Assembly: GCA_014534205.1 (NCBI GenBank)
Contig: JACVRX010000004.1
Span: 1 to 34,187, forward strand
Direction of reading: 5' to 3'
DNA: 34,187 nucleotides
Source of the DNA: Jiangellaceae bacterium
GTDB lineage: Bacteria > Actinomycetota > Actinomycetes > Jiangellales > Jiangellaceae
A program made the translations under genes and the position numbers. Positions 1 to 9,753 of this stretch are shown in pieces (within the stretch, counting starts at the first letter, position 1; each line of letters begins with the position of its first letter). The notes under the pieces are model-generated. The model saw only the letters and a program-made list of their open reading frames with translations. It did no database searches and had not been told where the DNA came from.

Positions 1-926
1 CGGACGAAGGCGATGCCGCTGGGGGATGCTTCGTCGGTCGACCACTGGGCGACCGGGTTGACGAACCGGTCGTCATCGCCGATGCCCTCCACCTCGGGCC
101 AGCCGTAGTTCTGGCCGGCCCGGATGAGGTTCAGCTCGTCCCACCTGCTCTGCCCGAACTCGCTGGCCCACAAGTTGCCGTCGTCGTCGAAGGCGAGCCC
201 CTGCACGTTGCGGTGTCCGTAGGAGAACACCGGTGAGCCGCCGAACGGGTTGTCGGCGGGAACGGAGCCGTCCGGCTCGAGCCGGAGGATCTTCCCGCCG
301 AGCGAGTCGCGGTCCTGCGCTCGACTCGGTGAACCTGCGTCGCCGGTGCCGATGTAGAGCTTGCCGTCCGGACCGAAGATGAGACGTCCGCCGTTGTGGT
401 TGCCGGCCCTCGGAATACCGTCGATGACAACCGTCGGTTCACCCAGGCGCCCACCACGTAGAGGGAGGCGGACGACCCGGTTGTCGTCCGAACTGGTGAA
501 GTAGGCGTAGACCTCCCCCGCCGTGCCTGGAGCCACCGCGATGCCGAGCAACCCGCCCTCGCCGCCGGGATCGACGTCGGGCACGGTGCCCACCTCGTCG
601 AGCCGCCCGGAAGGCGACACCAAGAGGACTCGTGCCGTGTCCCGCTCGGATACGAGCGCCGAGCCGTCGGGGAGGAGCGCCAGTCCCCACGGCACGTCGA
701 GCCCCGTGGCCAGGTCATCGAAGCTGGCCGGGACGACCGGGCCCGGGGACGGAGTGGGAGTCGTCGGTGTCGGTGTCGGTGTCGGCGTTTCTGTGGTCGG
801 CGTCGGCGTCGCCGTCGGTGTCGTCGGGTCGTTGCCTGAGGCCTCCGGCTGGTCTCCGGCGCACGCGGTAAACGAAAGGACCGGAACGAGGGCGATGGCT
901 GCCGAGAGGAGACGCGGTCGGCGCAT
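1..926 (-). CDS. PQQ-type glucose/sorbosone dehydrogenase family lipoprotein (3' end outside window)
   Basis: Predicted exported sugar dehydrogenase of the soluble GDH/sorbosone dehydrogenase beta-propeller family, which oxidises sugars with PQQ. Reading the minus strand from ATG 926 gives MRRPRLL, a hydrophobic stretch and FTAC, a plausible lipobox with the Cys near residue 22. A Thr-Pro repeat linker follows, then propeller sequence: DVPWGLALLPDGSALVSER, EGGLLGIAVAP, HNGGRLIFGPDGKLYIGTGD, FSYGHRNVQGLAFD and QNYGWPEVEG. About 308 codons are present and the frame is open to the left edge. The linker is coded by a GTCGGT-type microsatellite around 760-830. No Shine-Dalgarno is visible before 926; an in-frame ATG at 971 is possible but would give a poorer signal peptide. 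Family assignment is firm; substrate and real PQQ use are not shown. Confidence 0.85.
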   Translation of the reverse strand, partial: MRRPRLLSAAIALVPVLSFTACAGDQPEASGNDPTTPTATPTPTTETPTPTPTPTTPTPSPGPVVPASFDDLATGLDVPWGLALLPDGSALVSERDTARVLLVSPSGRLDEVGTVPDVDPGGEGGLLGIAVAPGTAGEVYAYFTSSDDNRVVRLPLRGGRLGEPTVVIDGIPRAGNHNGGRLIFGPDGKLYIGTGDAGSPSRAQDRDSLGGKILRLEPDGSVPADNPFGGSPVFSYGHRNVQGLAFDDDGNLWASEFGQSRWDELNLIRAGQNYGWPEVEGIGDDDRFVNPVAQWSTDEASPSGIAFV

Positions 927-2922
927 GCGGGTGATCGTGTCACGCCTGGTGCTGGCGTTGTCGGCATCCATGCTGGTTGTGATCTCCGCGACACCTGCAG
1001 TTGCCCAGGAGGAGGAGGACGACGGGCTGCGGCTGGAGACCTCGAGCACGTTCACGCTGGATCCGCAGGCGCGAGCGGTCCGGGTCACGGTGGACGTCAC
1101 GGCGATGAACGAGCTGAGCGACCCGCCCGGCGGCTACTACTACTTCGACGAGATCGTGCTGCCCGCGCTATTCAAAGTGACGAACGTGGCCGCACGGCGC
1201 GTCGGCGGCGACGAATTGCGCACGCGAGTGGAACCGGCCGGCGATGCCCGCTGGTCCGCCCTGCACGTGGAACTGTCACCGATCCTCCGATCCGGACAGA
1301 CGCAGCAGATCCGCGTGACCTACCACCTCCCGGATCTCCCACCGCGCTCTACGGGCTGGACCAGAGCCAGCCCGGCATACGCGACCTTCTCCGCTTACTG
1401 CATTGCGGATAATGGCCTCGCCGACGTGGAGGTCGTGATTCCCAGTGGGTACGTGGTCGACTACATGGGCTCCGAAATGCTGAGCGACACGGCAGACGGG
1501 GCGACCGTGTACCGGGCAACCGACATCGCGGACCCGGCCACCTGGATCGCGACCTTCGTCGCCCGCAACGATGCGCTGCTCGAACGGCGCCCGATGAAGG
1601 TCGGTGATCGCGACGTCGTACTTCGCGCCTGGCCCGGTGACACGGCATGGGTCGACTTCGTGCAGTCGATTGTCAGCAGCGGGGTGCCCGCGCTCGAGAA
1701 TCTCATCGGCCAGCCGTGGCCGGTCGCCGACGAGTTGCAGATCGTGGAGACGTCGACTCCCGACCTGTATGGCTACGGCGGATGGTACGACGAGCGCACT
1801 GACGTGATCGAGATCAGCGACTCGCTCGACCCCCGACTCGTGCTGCACGAGCTCGCGCACGCCTGGTTCAACAGCACGCTGTTCGTGGACCGGTGGTTCA
1901 CCGAAGGGCTGGCCGAGGACTATGCCTGGCGCGCGCTTCCCGCCGGCCAGCGGTGGGCGCCACCCACTCCGCCGCCTGCGGACCATCCGGGCGAGCAGCC
2001 GTTGTCGGCGTGGCAGCACGGTGACTTGCGTGGCGAGCTGTCGCTCGCCCACGAGGAGTACGCGTACGCCACGTCGTGGTGGCTGGTGCACGAGTTGGTG
2101 GAGGACGTCGGCACGGCTCGGATGACCGACGTCATCGACACGGCAGCGGAGTCCGTCATCGCGTATCAAGGGGATCCGGAGCCGGAACGGTGGCCCGGTG
2201 AGAACGATTGGCGCCGAGCCCTGGACCTCGTCGAGGAGGTCGGGAGGTCCACGGAAGCCGGCGAGCTGTTCGCGACATACGTCGCGGATCCAGCGGACAA
2301 GCCGCTGCTCGCGGCGCGGGCAGCGGCGCGCGAACTGTACGGCGAGCTCGTCGCTGCGGGAGCGGGCTGGACGGCTCCGTACGGACTCCGTAACGCGATG
2401 GGCCAATGGCGATTCGACCAAGTCGGCACGCTGATCGATCGCTCGGCGGAGGTGCTGGATCGCCGGGAGGCGGTTCTCGCGGTGGTGGACGACCTCGGCG
2501 TCCTGGAGCTGCCCGCCTTGGAGGACGACTATGAGACCACCGACGACGTCGACGCCGTGGTCGGTGTGGCCGATCGCTATGACGACGTGGCGGCCGCAAT
2601 CGAGTACGCGCTGGAGAGTGGGACCGGGGAGCTGAACCCGCTGGAAACAGTTGGCCTGCTCGGTGCTGACGTGGAAGGGGACCTGCGCGCCGCCGCAGCT
2701 ACGCTCGCCGCGGGCGACGTCGACGCGGCCCGGCGGTTGGCCGGCGAGGCGGCGGAGCAGGTCGACGAGGCCGCGGTGAAGGGTGCGGGCCGATACGTGT
2801 CCGCTGCTCTGCTCGTCGCCGGTGTGGTGCTTGCCTGGCGGTTGCGGGAGAGCCGGGTAGGTTCGGATGGATGGGTCGTCGGCGGGTCGTCCTGGAGCCG
2901 TTCGGCTTCGCCTCGGTACTGA
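925..2922 (+). CDS. Secreted or membrane-anchored M1-like zinc metallopeptidase
   Basis: Probable extracytoplasmic aminopeptidase-like gluzincin, 665 aa from ATG 925. The N-terminus is a signal peptide (MRVIVSRLVLALSASMLVV, cleavage near AVAQ). The zinc site is HELAH (H308, E309, H312), followed by WFTEGLAEDY with candidate third ligand E327. The spacing is HExxH-X14-E, shorter than the X18 usual in M1. A hydrophobic segment near the C-terminus (YVSAALLVAGVVLAW) and a basic tail suggest anchoring with the catalytic domain outside. An in-frame ATG at 895 has a GAG-GGCG element 5 nt away and would lengthen the n-region; GAGAGGAGA at 904-912 lies 12 nt before 925. The 3' end overlaps the next gene by 52 nt. 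Substrate unknown. Confidence 0.8.
   Translation: MRVIVSRLVLALSASMLVVISATPAVAQEEEDDGLRLETSSTFTLDPQARAVRVTVDVTAMNELSDPPGGYYYFDEIVLPALFKVTNVAARRVGGDELRTRVEPAGDARWSALHVELSPILRSGQTQQIRVTYHLPDLPPRSTGWTRASPAYATFSAYCIADNGLADVEVVIPSGYVVDYMGSEMLSDTADGATVYRATDIADPATWIATFVARNDALLERRPMKVGDRDVVLRAWPGDTAWVDFVQSIVSSGVPALENLIGQPWPVADELQIVETSTPDLYGYGGWYDERTDVIEISDSLDPRLVLHELAHAWFNSTLFVDRWFTEGLAEDYAWRALPAGQRWAPPTPPPADHPGEQPLSAWQHGDLRGELSLAHEEYAYATSWWLVHELVEDVGTARMTDVIDTAAESVIAYQGDPEPERWPGENDWRRALDLVEEVGRSTEAGELFATYVADPADKPLLAARAAARELYGELVAAGAGWTAPYGLRNAMGQWRFDQVGTLIDRSAEVLDRREAVLAVVDDLGVLELPALEDDYETTDDVDAVVGVADRYDDVAAAIEYALESGTGELNPLETVGLLGADVEGDLRAAAATLAAGDVDAARRLAGEAAEQVDEAAVKGAGRYVSAALLVAGVVLAWRLRESRVGSDGWVVGGSSWSRSASPRY
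2858..2863 (+). promoter_or_regulatory. -10 box (TAGGTT) for a probable leaderless transcript
   Basis: TAGGTT fits the actinobacterial TANNNT -10 motif and ends 7 nt before ATG 2871, so transcription would start at or next to the start codon. The box lies inside the 3' end of the peptidase gene. Inferred from spacing only. Confidence 0.5.
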
Positions 2923-3803
2923 GCCAGCTCGCCGATCGCCTGGAACTGCACGGCTGGGATGGCTCCGGCGAACCGCCCGCTGATCTGCTCGAGCGGGTCG
3001 AGCTCTATGTCATGCCGTACACGTTCGCTCCCGTCACCGGCGAGCTGATCCGGCGCATGCCCAACGTACGAATCGTGCAGACGCTCACCGCGGGCGTCGA
3101 GCACGTGCTGCCGTACCTGCGGGACGGCCTGACGCTGTGCAATGCGCGCGGCGTGCACGATGCGAGCACCGCCGAGCTCGCCGTGGCGCTCATCTTGGCA
3201 TCGTTGCGGGGGGTGCCGGACTACGTCCGCGGCCAGGACCGCGAGGAATGGCGGTTCGGTCAGCGCCCGTCGCTTGCCGACCGGACCGTGCTGATCGTGG
3301 GCTACGGCTCCATCGGCGCAGCGGTCGAGAGCCGGTTGCGTCCGTTCGAGTGCGACGTGATGCGGGTGGCCCGTCGGGCGCGGGAGGGAGTTGCCGGCCT
3401 GGAGGCATTGCCGTCCATTCTGGGGTGGGCCGACGTGGTGGTGCTCACTGTGCCGCTGACCGAACAGACCCGTGGCATGGTCGACGCCGGCTTCCTGGCC
3501 CGCATGCGCGACGGTGCGCTGCTCGTCAACGTCGCTCGTGGGCCGATCGTCGACACCGACGCCCTACTGGCGGAGCTCCGCACCGGCCGGCTTTCGGCCG
3601 CGCTCGACGTCACCGATCCAGAACCACTGCCTACCGGTCATCCGCTGTGGTCTGCGCCCGGGTTGTTGCTCTCGCCGCATGTCGGCGGCAACACCACGGC
3701 GTTCCTGCCGCGGGCAACGAAACTGGTGCAGGACCAGCTGGAGCGTTACGCGGCTGGCGAGCCGCTGGTGAACGTCGTGCTCGCGGGTGGATCAGACTCC
3801 TGA
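2871..3803 (+). CDS. D-isomer-specific 2-hydroxyacid dehydrogenase
   Basis: NAD(P)-dependent oxidoreductase of the D-2-hydroxyacid dehydrogenase family, 310 aa. The Rossmann motif is GYGSIG near residue 144. Catalytic residues of the family are visible: R223 in VNVARGPIVD, E251 in TDPEPLP and H270 in LSPHVGGNT. There is no ACT domain, unlike SerA further along, so it is not the serine-pathway enzyme. The substrate (for example glyoxylate, hydroxypyruvate or 2-keto acids) cannot be told from sequence. The gene starts within the upstream peptidase gene and its end overlaps the possible GTG 3787 of the next gene. Confidence 0.88.
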   Translation: MGRRRVVLEPFGFASVLSQLADRLELHGWDGSGEPPADLLERVELYVMPYTFAPVTGELIRRMPNVRIVQTLTAGVEHVLPYLRDGLTLCNARGVHDASTAELAVALILASLRGVPDYVRGQDREEWRFGQRPSLADRTVLIVGYGSIGAAVESRLRPFECDVMRVARRAREGVAGLEALPSILGWADVVVLTVPLTEQTRGMVDAGFLARMRDGALLVNVARGPIVDTDALLAELRTGRLSAALDVTDPEPLPTGHPLWSAPGLLLSPHVGGNTTAFLPRATKLVQDQLERYAAGEPLVNVVLAGGSDS

Positions 3804-3822
3804 CCGGGTGCACACTGCCGGG

Positions 3823-4914
3823 ATGACCGCGTTGCTGATGATCGGCACCCGCAAGGGCCTGTGGCTTGCGCAAAGCGATGACGACCGGCAGAGCTGGCGG
3901 CTGGGGCATCCGCACTTCTTCATGCAATCCATCGCGTCTTGTGGAATCGACAAGCGCGGCGGTCGTGTCCGGCTGCTCGTCGGTGCCCACAGCGAGCACT
4001 GGGGGCCGTCGGTCTTTCATTCCGACGACCTCGGTGCGTCGTGGCAGGAGCCCGACGGGGGAGCCGTCCGGTTCCCGGCCGAGGCCGACACGGCGGTGGC
4101 CGCGATCTGGCAGCTGCGTCCCGACACCGACGGGCGTCGCGGTGTGGTGTGGGCCGGAACCGAACCGTCGGCGCTGTGGCGCTCCACCGACGGTGGCGAG
4201 ACCTTTGCACTCGTCGAGGGCCTGTGGAACCACCCGCACCGGCCCACCTGGCAGCCGGGCGGCGGCGGGCAGGCGATCCACACCGTGCTGCCGCACCCCG
4301 GCGACGACGCACGCATCCTCGTCGCGATGTCCGCTGGCGGGGTGTACGTGACCGACGATGGTGGCGGGTCGTGGCGGCCGTCGAACCAGGGGATCAAGGC
4401 GTACTTTCTTCCCGACCCGTGGCCGGAGTACGGCCAGTGCGTGCACAAGGTCGCCCGCGACGCGATCGACCCGCAGCGGTTGTTCGCACAGAACCACCAC
4501 GGCGTCTACCGTTCCGACGACGGTGGTTCGAGCTGGGTCTCCATCGCCGAGGGGCTGCCGAGCGACTTCGGCTTCCCGATGGTCACCCACCCCGCCCACC
4601 CGAGCACAGCGTGGACCGTCCCGCTCGTTGCTGACAGCCAGCGCGTGCCGCCCGGCGAGGCACTGAAGGTATGGCGAACATCCGACGGCGGCGAATCGTG
4701 GTCTCCCCTGTCGAAGGGGTTGCCGGAATCCGGCTTCTACGCCGCCGTTCTTCGCGACGCCTTCACGTCCGACGACGTCGCCGATCCGGCGGGGCTCTAC
4801 CTCGGCGCGCGCGACGGGTCGGTATACGCGAGTGCCGACGAAGGCGAGACGTGGAATGAGGTCGCGAGCCATCTTCCGGACGTGCTGTGCGTGCGAGCCG
4901 CGGCACTGCTGTGA
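3823..4914 (+). CDS. BNR/Asp-box repeat (sialidase-like, WD40/YVTN-type) protein
   Basis: Predicted six-bladed beta-propeller, 363 aa from ATG 3823. Asp-box (S-x-D-x-G-x-x-W) repeats are spread through it: [51 protein letters not shown] and [11 protein letters not shown]. The conserved opening is [18 protein letters not shown]. There is no signal peptide, so it is probably cytoplasmic, and the sialidase catalytic residues are not evident. An in-frame GTG at 3787 would add 12 unconserved residues; 3823 is preferred. The stop codon overlaps the MoaD-like start by 4 nt (GTGA), so the two are translationally coupled. Such pairs of a BNR protein and a MoaD/ThiS protein occur in actinomycetes, but the shared function is unknown to me. 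Confidence 0.8.
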   Translation: MTALLMIGTRKGLWLAQSDDDRQSWRLGHPHFFMQSIASCGIDKRGGRVRLLVGAHSEHWGPSVFHSDDLGASWQEPDGGAVRFPAEADTAVAAIWQLRPDTDGRRGVVWAGTEPSALWRSTDGGETFALVEGLWNHPHRPTWQPGGGGQAIHTVLPHPGDDARILVAMSAGGVYVTDDGGGSWRPSNQGIKAYFLPDPWPEYGQCVHKVARDAIDPQRLFAQNHHGVYRSDDGGSSWVSIAEGLPSDFGFPMVTHPAHPSTAWTVPLVADSQRVPPGEALKVWRTSDGGESWSPLSKGLPESGFYAAVLRDAFTSDDVADPAGLYLGARDGSVYASADEGETWNEVASHLPDVLCVRAAALL

Positions 4915-5222
4915 AGGTGACTGTCCGGCTCCCGGGCGCGCTGCGCGAGCTCGCGCGGGGTCAGGCCGCGATCGCGTTCGATCTCGACGAGTCCGCCACG
5001 GTCGGCGGCTTGTTGGACGCACTCGGCGCGCAGCTGCCTGCCGTGGAGCGCCGCATCCGCGACGAGACGAGATCGCTGCGCCGGCACGTCAACGTGTTCG
5101 TTGGCGACCGCAACATCCGCGACGGGTCCGGCCTGGCCGAGCCGCTCTCCGACGGTGTCGACGTGCACGTCATCCCCGCAATCTCCGGCGGTGGTTGTCT
5201 GGAACGTCGGCCAGCGCGCTGA
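4911..5222 (+). CDS. MoaD/ThiS-family ubiquitin-like protein with C-terminal extension
   Basis: Small beta-grasp protein, 103 aa, starting at GTG 4911 inside the GTGA overlap with the upstream stop. It opens [15 protein letters not shown] and ends near HVIPAISGG, the region where MoaD/ThiS proteins carry the Gly-Gly that is adenylated and becomes a thiocarboxylate. Here the frame continues after ISGG with GCLERRPAR before the stop, so the diglycine is internal. Known MoaD/ThiS proteins mostly need a terminal GG; extended forms are activated by a protease (JAMM/Mec+ type), and none is adjacent. No moaE or thiG is in the window, so sulfur carriage for a specific pathway is not supported. Confidence 0.75.
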   Translation: MKVTVRLPGALRELARGQAAIAFDLDESATVGGLLDALGAQLPAVERRIRDETRSLRRHVNVFVGDRNIRDGSGLAEPLSDGVDVHVIPAISGGGCLERRPAR

Positions 5223-5235
5223 CGGACGCCGCGAC

Positions 5236-5251
5236 TTGTCCGGCCGGACAA
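5236..5251. promoter_or_regulatory. 16-bp perfect palindrome upstream of ilvD
   Basis: TTGTCCGGCCGGACAA, two 8-nt arms with no spacer, lies 54 nt before the ilvD start and 40 nt before its proposed -10 box. No T-run follows, so an operator is more likely than a terminator. The binding protein is unknown. Confidence 0.45.
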
Positions 5252-5291
5252 CTCGGTCAGGCTGGAGCGCGGCCGGGCTGGACAGGCGGTC

Positions 5292-5297
5292 TAGCGT
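5292..5297 (+). promoter_or_regulatory. -10 box (TAGCGT) of ilvD, leaderless
   Basis: TAGCGT matches TANNNT and ends 8 nt before ATG 5306. No Shine-Dalgarno precedes the start. The same hexamer stands 7 nt before the leuB start at 16830. Confidence 0.5.
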
Positions 5298-5305
5298 GGG
5301 CGGCT

Positions 5306-6984
<1,679 letters not shown>

Positions 6985-7127
6985 GCTGAGGCGCCGCTTC
7001 GGCGTTCCCGATAGCGAGATCGCCGGTTTCCGGCCGGTCGGGTGCTCTTCGGGGAATCTTGCTGGTGAAGATGTGGGTCAATCACGGCGGTACATCACGC
7101 GGGGGAATACGACGTGTCTGGTCGCCG

Positions 7128-7133
7128 TAACGT
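7128..7133 (+). promoter_or_regulatory. -10 box (TAACGT) of the GGDEF gene, leaderless
   Basis: TAACGT ends 6 nt before ATG 7140 and no Shine-Dalgarno is visible, consistent with a leaderless mRNA. The spacer 6985-7127 holds a weak hairpin near 6990 (CGCCG/CGGCG) and nothing else I can name. Confidence 0.5.
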
Positions 7134-7139
7134 CTGCCC

Positions 7140-7784
7140 ATGTCGTGGCCGACGCTTCGTGTTACGTGTGCATACACCGTGCCGGTTCTTGCCGTAATCG
7201 CCTCCGCGACGGTGGCGCGCTGGGGCGGCGCCCTCGCGGCGATCCCGGTTGTCGCGTTCGTCGCCGGGTGGCAGGCGCTGCTCCTGCGAGCCCGGTTGCA
7301 GGCCGACCGACTGGCTCGATTGGACGCTCTGACCGGTCTGCCAGACCGGGCGGTGCTGCGGGACAAGCTCCGCCAGCGAGGTGCGGATGTCGGGATGGTC
7401 TTCGTCGACCTCGACCGGTTCAAGGACGTCAACGACACATACGGGCACGTTGCGGGGGATCGCGTGCTCGTCGAGGTCGCACACCGGCTGCAACAGGCGG
7501 CCGGCCGGTCGGCAACTTTCGCCCGATACGGGGGTGACGAGTTCGCGGTCCTGGTTCCGGCGAGCGCAACGGCAACGGTCGCGGAGGACATCGCGAACGC
7601 GCTACGCCGCCCGATCGACAGCGTGGAAAGCCTACGGCTGTCCGCCAGTGTCGGTGCCGCCGTGCGGGTCGGCCTCGGCGGCGGCGAGCTGATCGCCGAC
7701 GCCGACGCGGCCATGTACCGGGCCAAGCGCGCCGGCATGTGGACGCACGTTCCGTATGCCGAGATGCGGCCGGCCCTGGCTTGA
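7140..7784 (+). CDS. Membrane-anchored diguanylate cyclase (GGDEF domain)
   Basis: Predicted to make cyclic di-GMP from two GTP; 214 aa. Two hydrophobic segments lie in residues about 9-48 ([19 protein letters not shown], then [14 protein letters not shown]). A short basic linker and the GGDEF domain follow: [27 protein letters not shown], the active-site loop YGGDEF (G131-F135) and [13 protein letters not shown]. All signature residues are intact, so activity is likely. The RxxD inhibitory site expected just before GGDEF is absent ([12 protein letters not shown]), so product feedback is probably missing. There is no sensory domain beyond the membrane helices. It sits between ilvD and the ilvB leader, with no obvious link to amino acid synthesis. 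Confidence 0.9.
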   Translation: MSWPTLRVTCAYTVPVLAVIASATVARWGGALAAIPVVAFVAGWQALLLRARLQADRLARLDALTGLPDRAVLRDKLRQRGADVGMVFVDLDRFKDVNDTYGHVAGDRVLVEVAHRLQQAAGRSATFARYGGDEFAVLVPASATATVAEDIANALRRPIDSVESLRLSASVGAAVRVGLGGGELIADADAAMYRAKRAGMWTHVPYAEMRPALA

Positions 7785-7816
7785 CGATAGACACCAGCTC
7801 CGGCAGCCTGCGCTTC

Positions 7817-7858
7817 GTGCGATTCAGCACTCTGGTACTTGGACGGCGCGTCGGCTGA
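7817..7858 (+). CDS. ilvB leader peptide (attenuator ORF)
   Basis: GTG-started 13-codon ORF encoding [13 protein letters not shown], with a Leu-Val-Leu run and a further Val. It ends 18 nt before a terminator hairpin that precedes ilvB. This arrangement is typical of attenuator leaders: stalling at branched-chain codons would prevent the terminator forming. Similar short peptides with an LVLG-R-VG ending precede ilvB in other actinomycetes, as I remember them. No clear Shine-Dalgarno, so the exact start is uncertain. Confidence 0.7.
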   Translation: MRFSTLVLGRRVG

Positions 7859-7876
7859 CCCACCCGGCCGGCGCGC

Positions 7877-7912
7877 GACCCCTTCTGTGCCCTCGGGCCG
7901 AAGGGGTCTTTT
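7877..7912 (+). terminator. Rho-independent attenuator of ilvBN
   Basis: A 9-bp perfect stem, GACCCCTTC (7877-7885) with GAAGGGGTC (7900-7908), a 14-nt loop and TTTT at 7909-7912. It lies between the leader peptide and ilvB, so it should stop transcription when branched-chain amino acids are plentiful. The stem sequence is closely similar to that of the cimA attenuator. Confidence 0.8.
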
Positions 7913-7955
7913 CATGCACACAGCTGTCACCGACGAGGACCCAGGAAGGCCGCAC

Positions 7956-9746
7956 ATGTCGGAGCCCCGAACCAGCCGAGAGATCCCGGCCGCCATGTCG
8001 ATGTCTGGGCCGATGTCCGGTGCCGCGAGCTTGATCCGCTCCCTGGAGGCCGCGGGAGTCGACACCGTGTTCGGCATCCCGGGCGGCGCCATCCTGCCGG
8101 CCTACGACCCGTTGCTTGACTCCACGCAGATCCGGCATGTGCTCGTCCGACACGAGCAAGGCGCCGGCCACGCCGCCGAAGGGTACGCGCTCGCGACTCG
8201 CCGAGTGGGCGTGTGCATGGCTACCAGCGGCCCGGGAGCGACGAACCTCGTCACTCCCATCACCGACGCGCACATGGACTCCGTTCCGATCGTCGCGATC
8301 ACCGGTCAGGTGCCGAGCGCAGCGATCGGCACCGACGCGTTCCAGGAAGCGGACATCCGCGGCATCACGCTGCCGATCACCAAGCACAACTACCTCGTCA
8401 CCGATCCCGACGACATTCCGCGGACCATCGCGGAGGCGTTCCACATCGCCGCGTCCGGCCGGCCGGGTCCGGTGCTGGTCGATGTCGCCAAGGACGCGCT
8501 GCAGAAGCCGACCACGTTCCGCTGGTCGGTCGACATCGACCTGCCTGGGTACCGGCCGGTGATTCGGCCACACGCCAAGCAGGTCCGCGAGGCCGCTCGG
8601 CTGATCGTCGAAGCACACCGACCGGTGCTCTACGTAGGCGGTGGGGTGATCCGCGCGGGTGCCTGGGGCGCGCTGCGCCGCCTGGTCGAGCTGACCAGCA
8701 TCCCGGTCGTCACCACGCTCATGGCGCGCGGAGCGTTTCCGGATAGCGACCGGCGCAACCTCGGCATGCCAGGAATGCATGGCAACGTCGCTGCGGTGAC
8801 GTCGCTGCAACGGTCAGACCTCATCGTGGCCCTGGGCGCGCGGTTCGACGACCGGGTCACCGGCAAGCTCTCCACGTTCGCCCCTCTTGCCAAGGTCGTG
8901 CACGCAGACATCGACCCGGCTGAGATCTCCAAGAACCGCGTGGCCGACGTACCGATAGTGGGTGACTGCAAGGAGATCATCACCGATCTGGTCGTCGCCA
9001 TCGAGGCAGAGCACGCCGCCGGCCGCCACGGCGACTACACCGCGTGGTGGCAGCAGCTCGACGGCTGGCGGCGCAGGTTCCCGCTCGGTTACACGCCGCC
9101 GGAGAACGGGGAGCTCGCGCCGGAGTACGTCATCGAGCGGCTCGGCTCGCTGGTCGGACCGGATGCGCTGTACGTGGCCGGCGTCGGCCAGCACCAGATG
9201 TGGGCGGCGCAGTTCATCAGCTACGAGCATCCCGGCACCTGGCTCAACTCCGGCGGGCTCGGCACCATGGGTTTCGCGGTGCCGGCGGCAATGGGCGCCA
9301 AGGTCGGCCGGCCGGACGCCACGGTGTGGGCCATCGACGGCGACGGCTGCTTCCAGATGACCAATCAGGAGCTGGCGACGTGCGCGATCGAGGGTATCCC
9401 GATCAAGGTGGCGGTGATCAACAACGCCAGCCTCGGAATGGTCCGGCAGTGGCAGACACTCTTCTACAACGAGCGGTACTCCAACACCGACCTGGACAGC
9501 CGGCGCATCCCGGACTTCGCCAGTCTCGCCGACGCCTACGGCTGCGTCGGGCTGCGCTGCGACACCGCCGAGGACGTCGACGCCACGATCGACAAGGCGA
9601 TGACGGTCGACGACCAGCCCGTCGTGATCGACTTCGGCGTACACCGGGACGCGATGGTGTGGCCGATGGTGCCCGCCGGCACCAGCAACGACGAGATCCA
9701 GATCGCGCGGGGAATGGCCCCGGACTTCGACCGGACGGAAGAGTGA
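7956..9746 (+). CDS. ilvB: Acetolactate synthase, large (catalytic) subunit
   Basis: ThDP-dependent enzyme that condenses two pyruvates to acetolactate, or pyruvate with 2-oxobutanoate to acetohydroxybutyrate; first common step of the pathway. 596 aa from ATG 7956, with AGGAAGG 6 nt upstream. Seen: [14 protein letters not shown], the catalytic Glu E67 in [14 protein letters not shown], a central FAD-region domain ([11 protein letters not shown]) and the ThDP/Mg motif [11 protein letters not shown] followed by [13 protein letters not shown]. It is followed after 7 nt by ilvN and preceded by the leader and attenuator, so it is attenuation-controlled. Upstream in-frame codons belong to the leader region and are not expected to be translated. 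Confidence 0.97.
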   Translation: MSEPRTSREIPAAMSMSGPMSGAASLIRSLEAAGVDTVFGIPGGAILPAYDPLLDSTQIRHVLVRHEQGAGHAAEGYALATRRVGVCMATSGPGATNLVTPITDAHMDSVPIVAITGQVPSAAIGTDAFQEADIRGITLPITKHNYLVTDPDDIPRTIAEAFHIAASGRPGPVLVDVAKDALQKPTTFRWSVDIDLPGYRPVIRPHAKQVREAARLIVEAHRPVLYVGGGVIRAGAWGALRRLVELTSIPVVTTLMARGAFPDSDRRNLGMPGMHGNVAAVTSLQRSDLIVALGARFDDRVTGKLSTFAPLAKVVHADIDPAEISKNRVADVPIVGDCKEIITDLVVAIEAEHAAGRHGDYTAWWQQLDGWRRRFPLGYTPPENGELAPEYVIERLGSLVGPDALYVAGVGQHQMWAAQFISYEHPGTWLNSGGLGTMGFAVPAAMGAKVGRPDATVWAIDGDGCFQMTNQELATCAIEGIPIKVAVINNASLGMVRQWQTLFYNERYSNTDLDSRRIPDFASLADAYGCVGLRCDTAEDVDATIDKAMTVDDQPVVIDFGVHRDAMVWPMVPAGTSNDEIQIARGMAPDFDRTEE

Positions 9747-9753
9747 GACGACG

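Noticed and set aside
523-924. N-terminal extension of the peptidase frame from 523
   Set aside because: It lies antisense to the lipoprotein gene and would bury the signal peptide; starts at 925 or 895 fit better.
6985-7537. Continuation of the ilvD reading frame to 7537 as one 743-aa protein
   Set aside because: After 6808 the residues are frameshift junk, and the frame overlaps the GGDEF gene antisense to nothing conserved; the true IlvD end is in the other frame.
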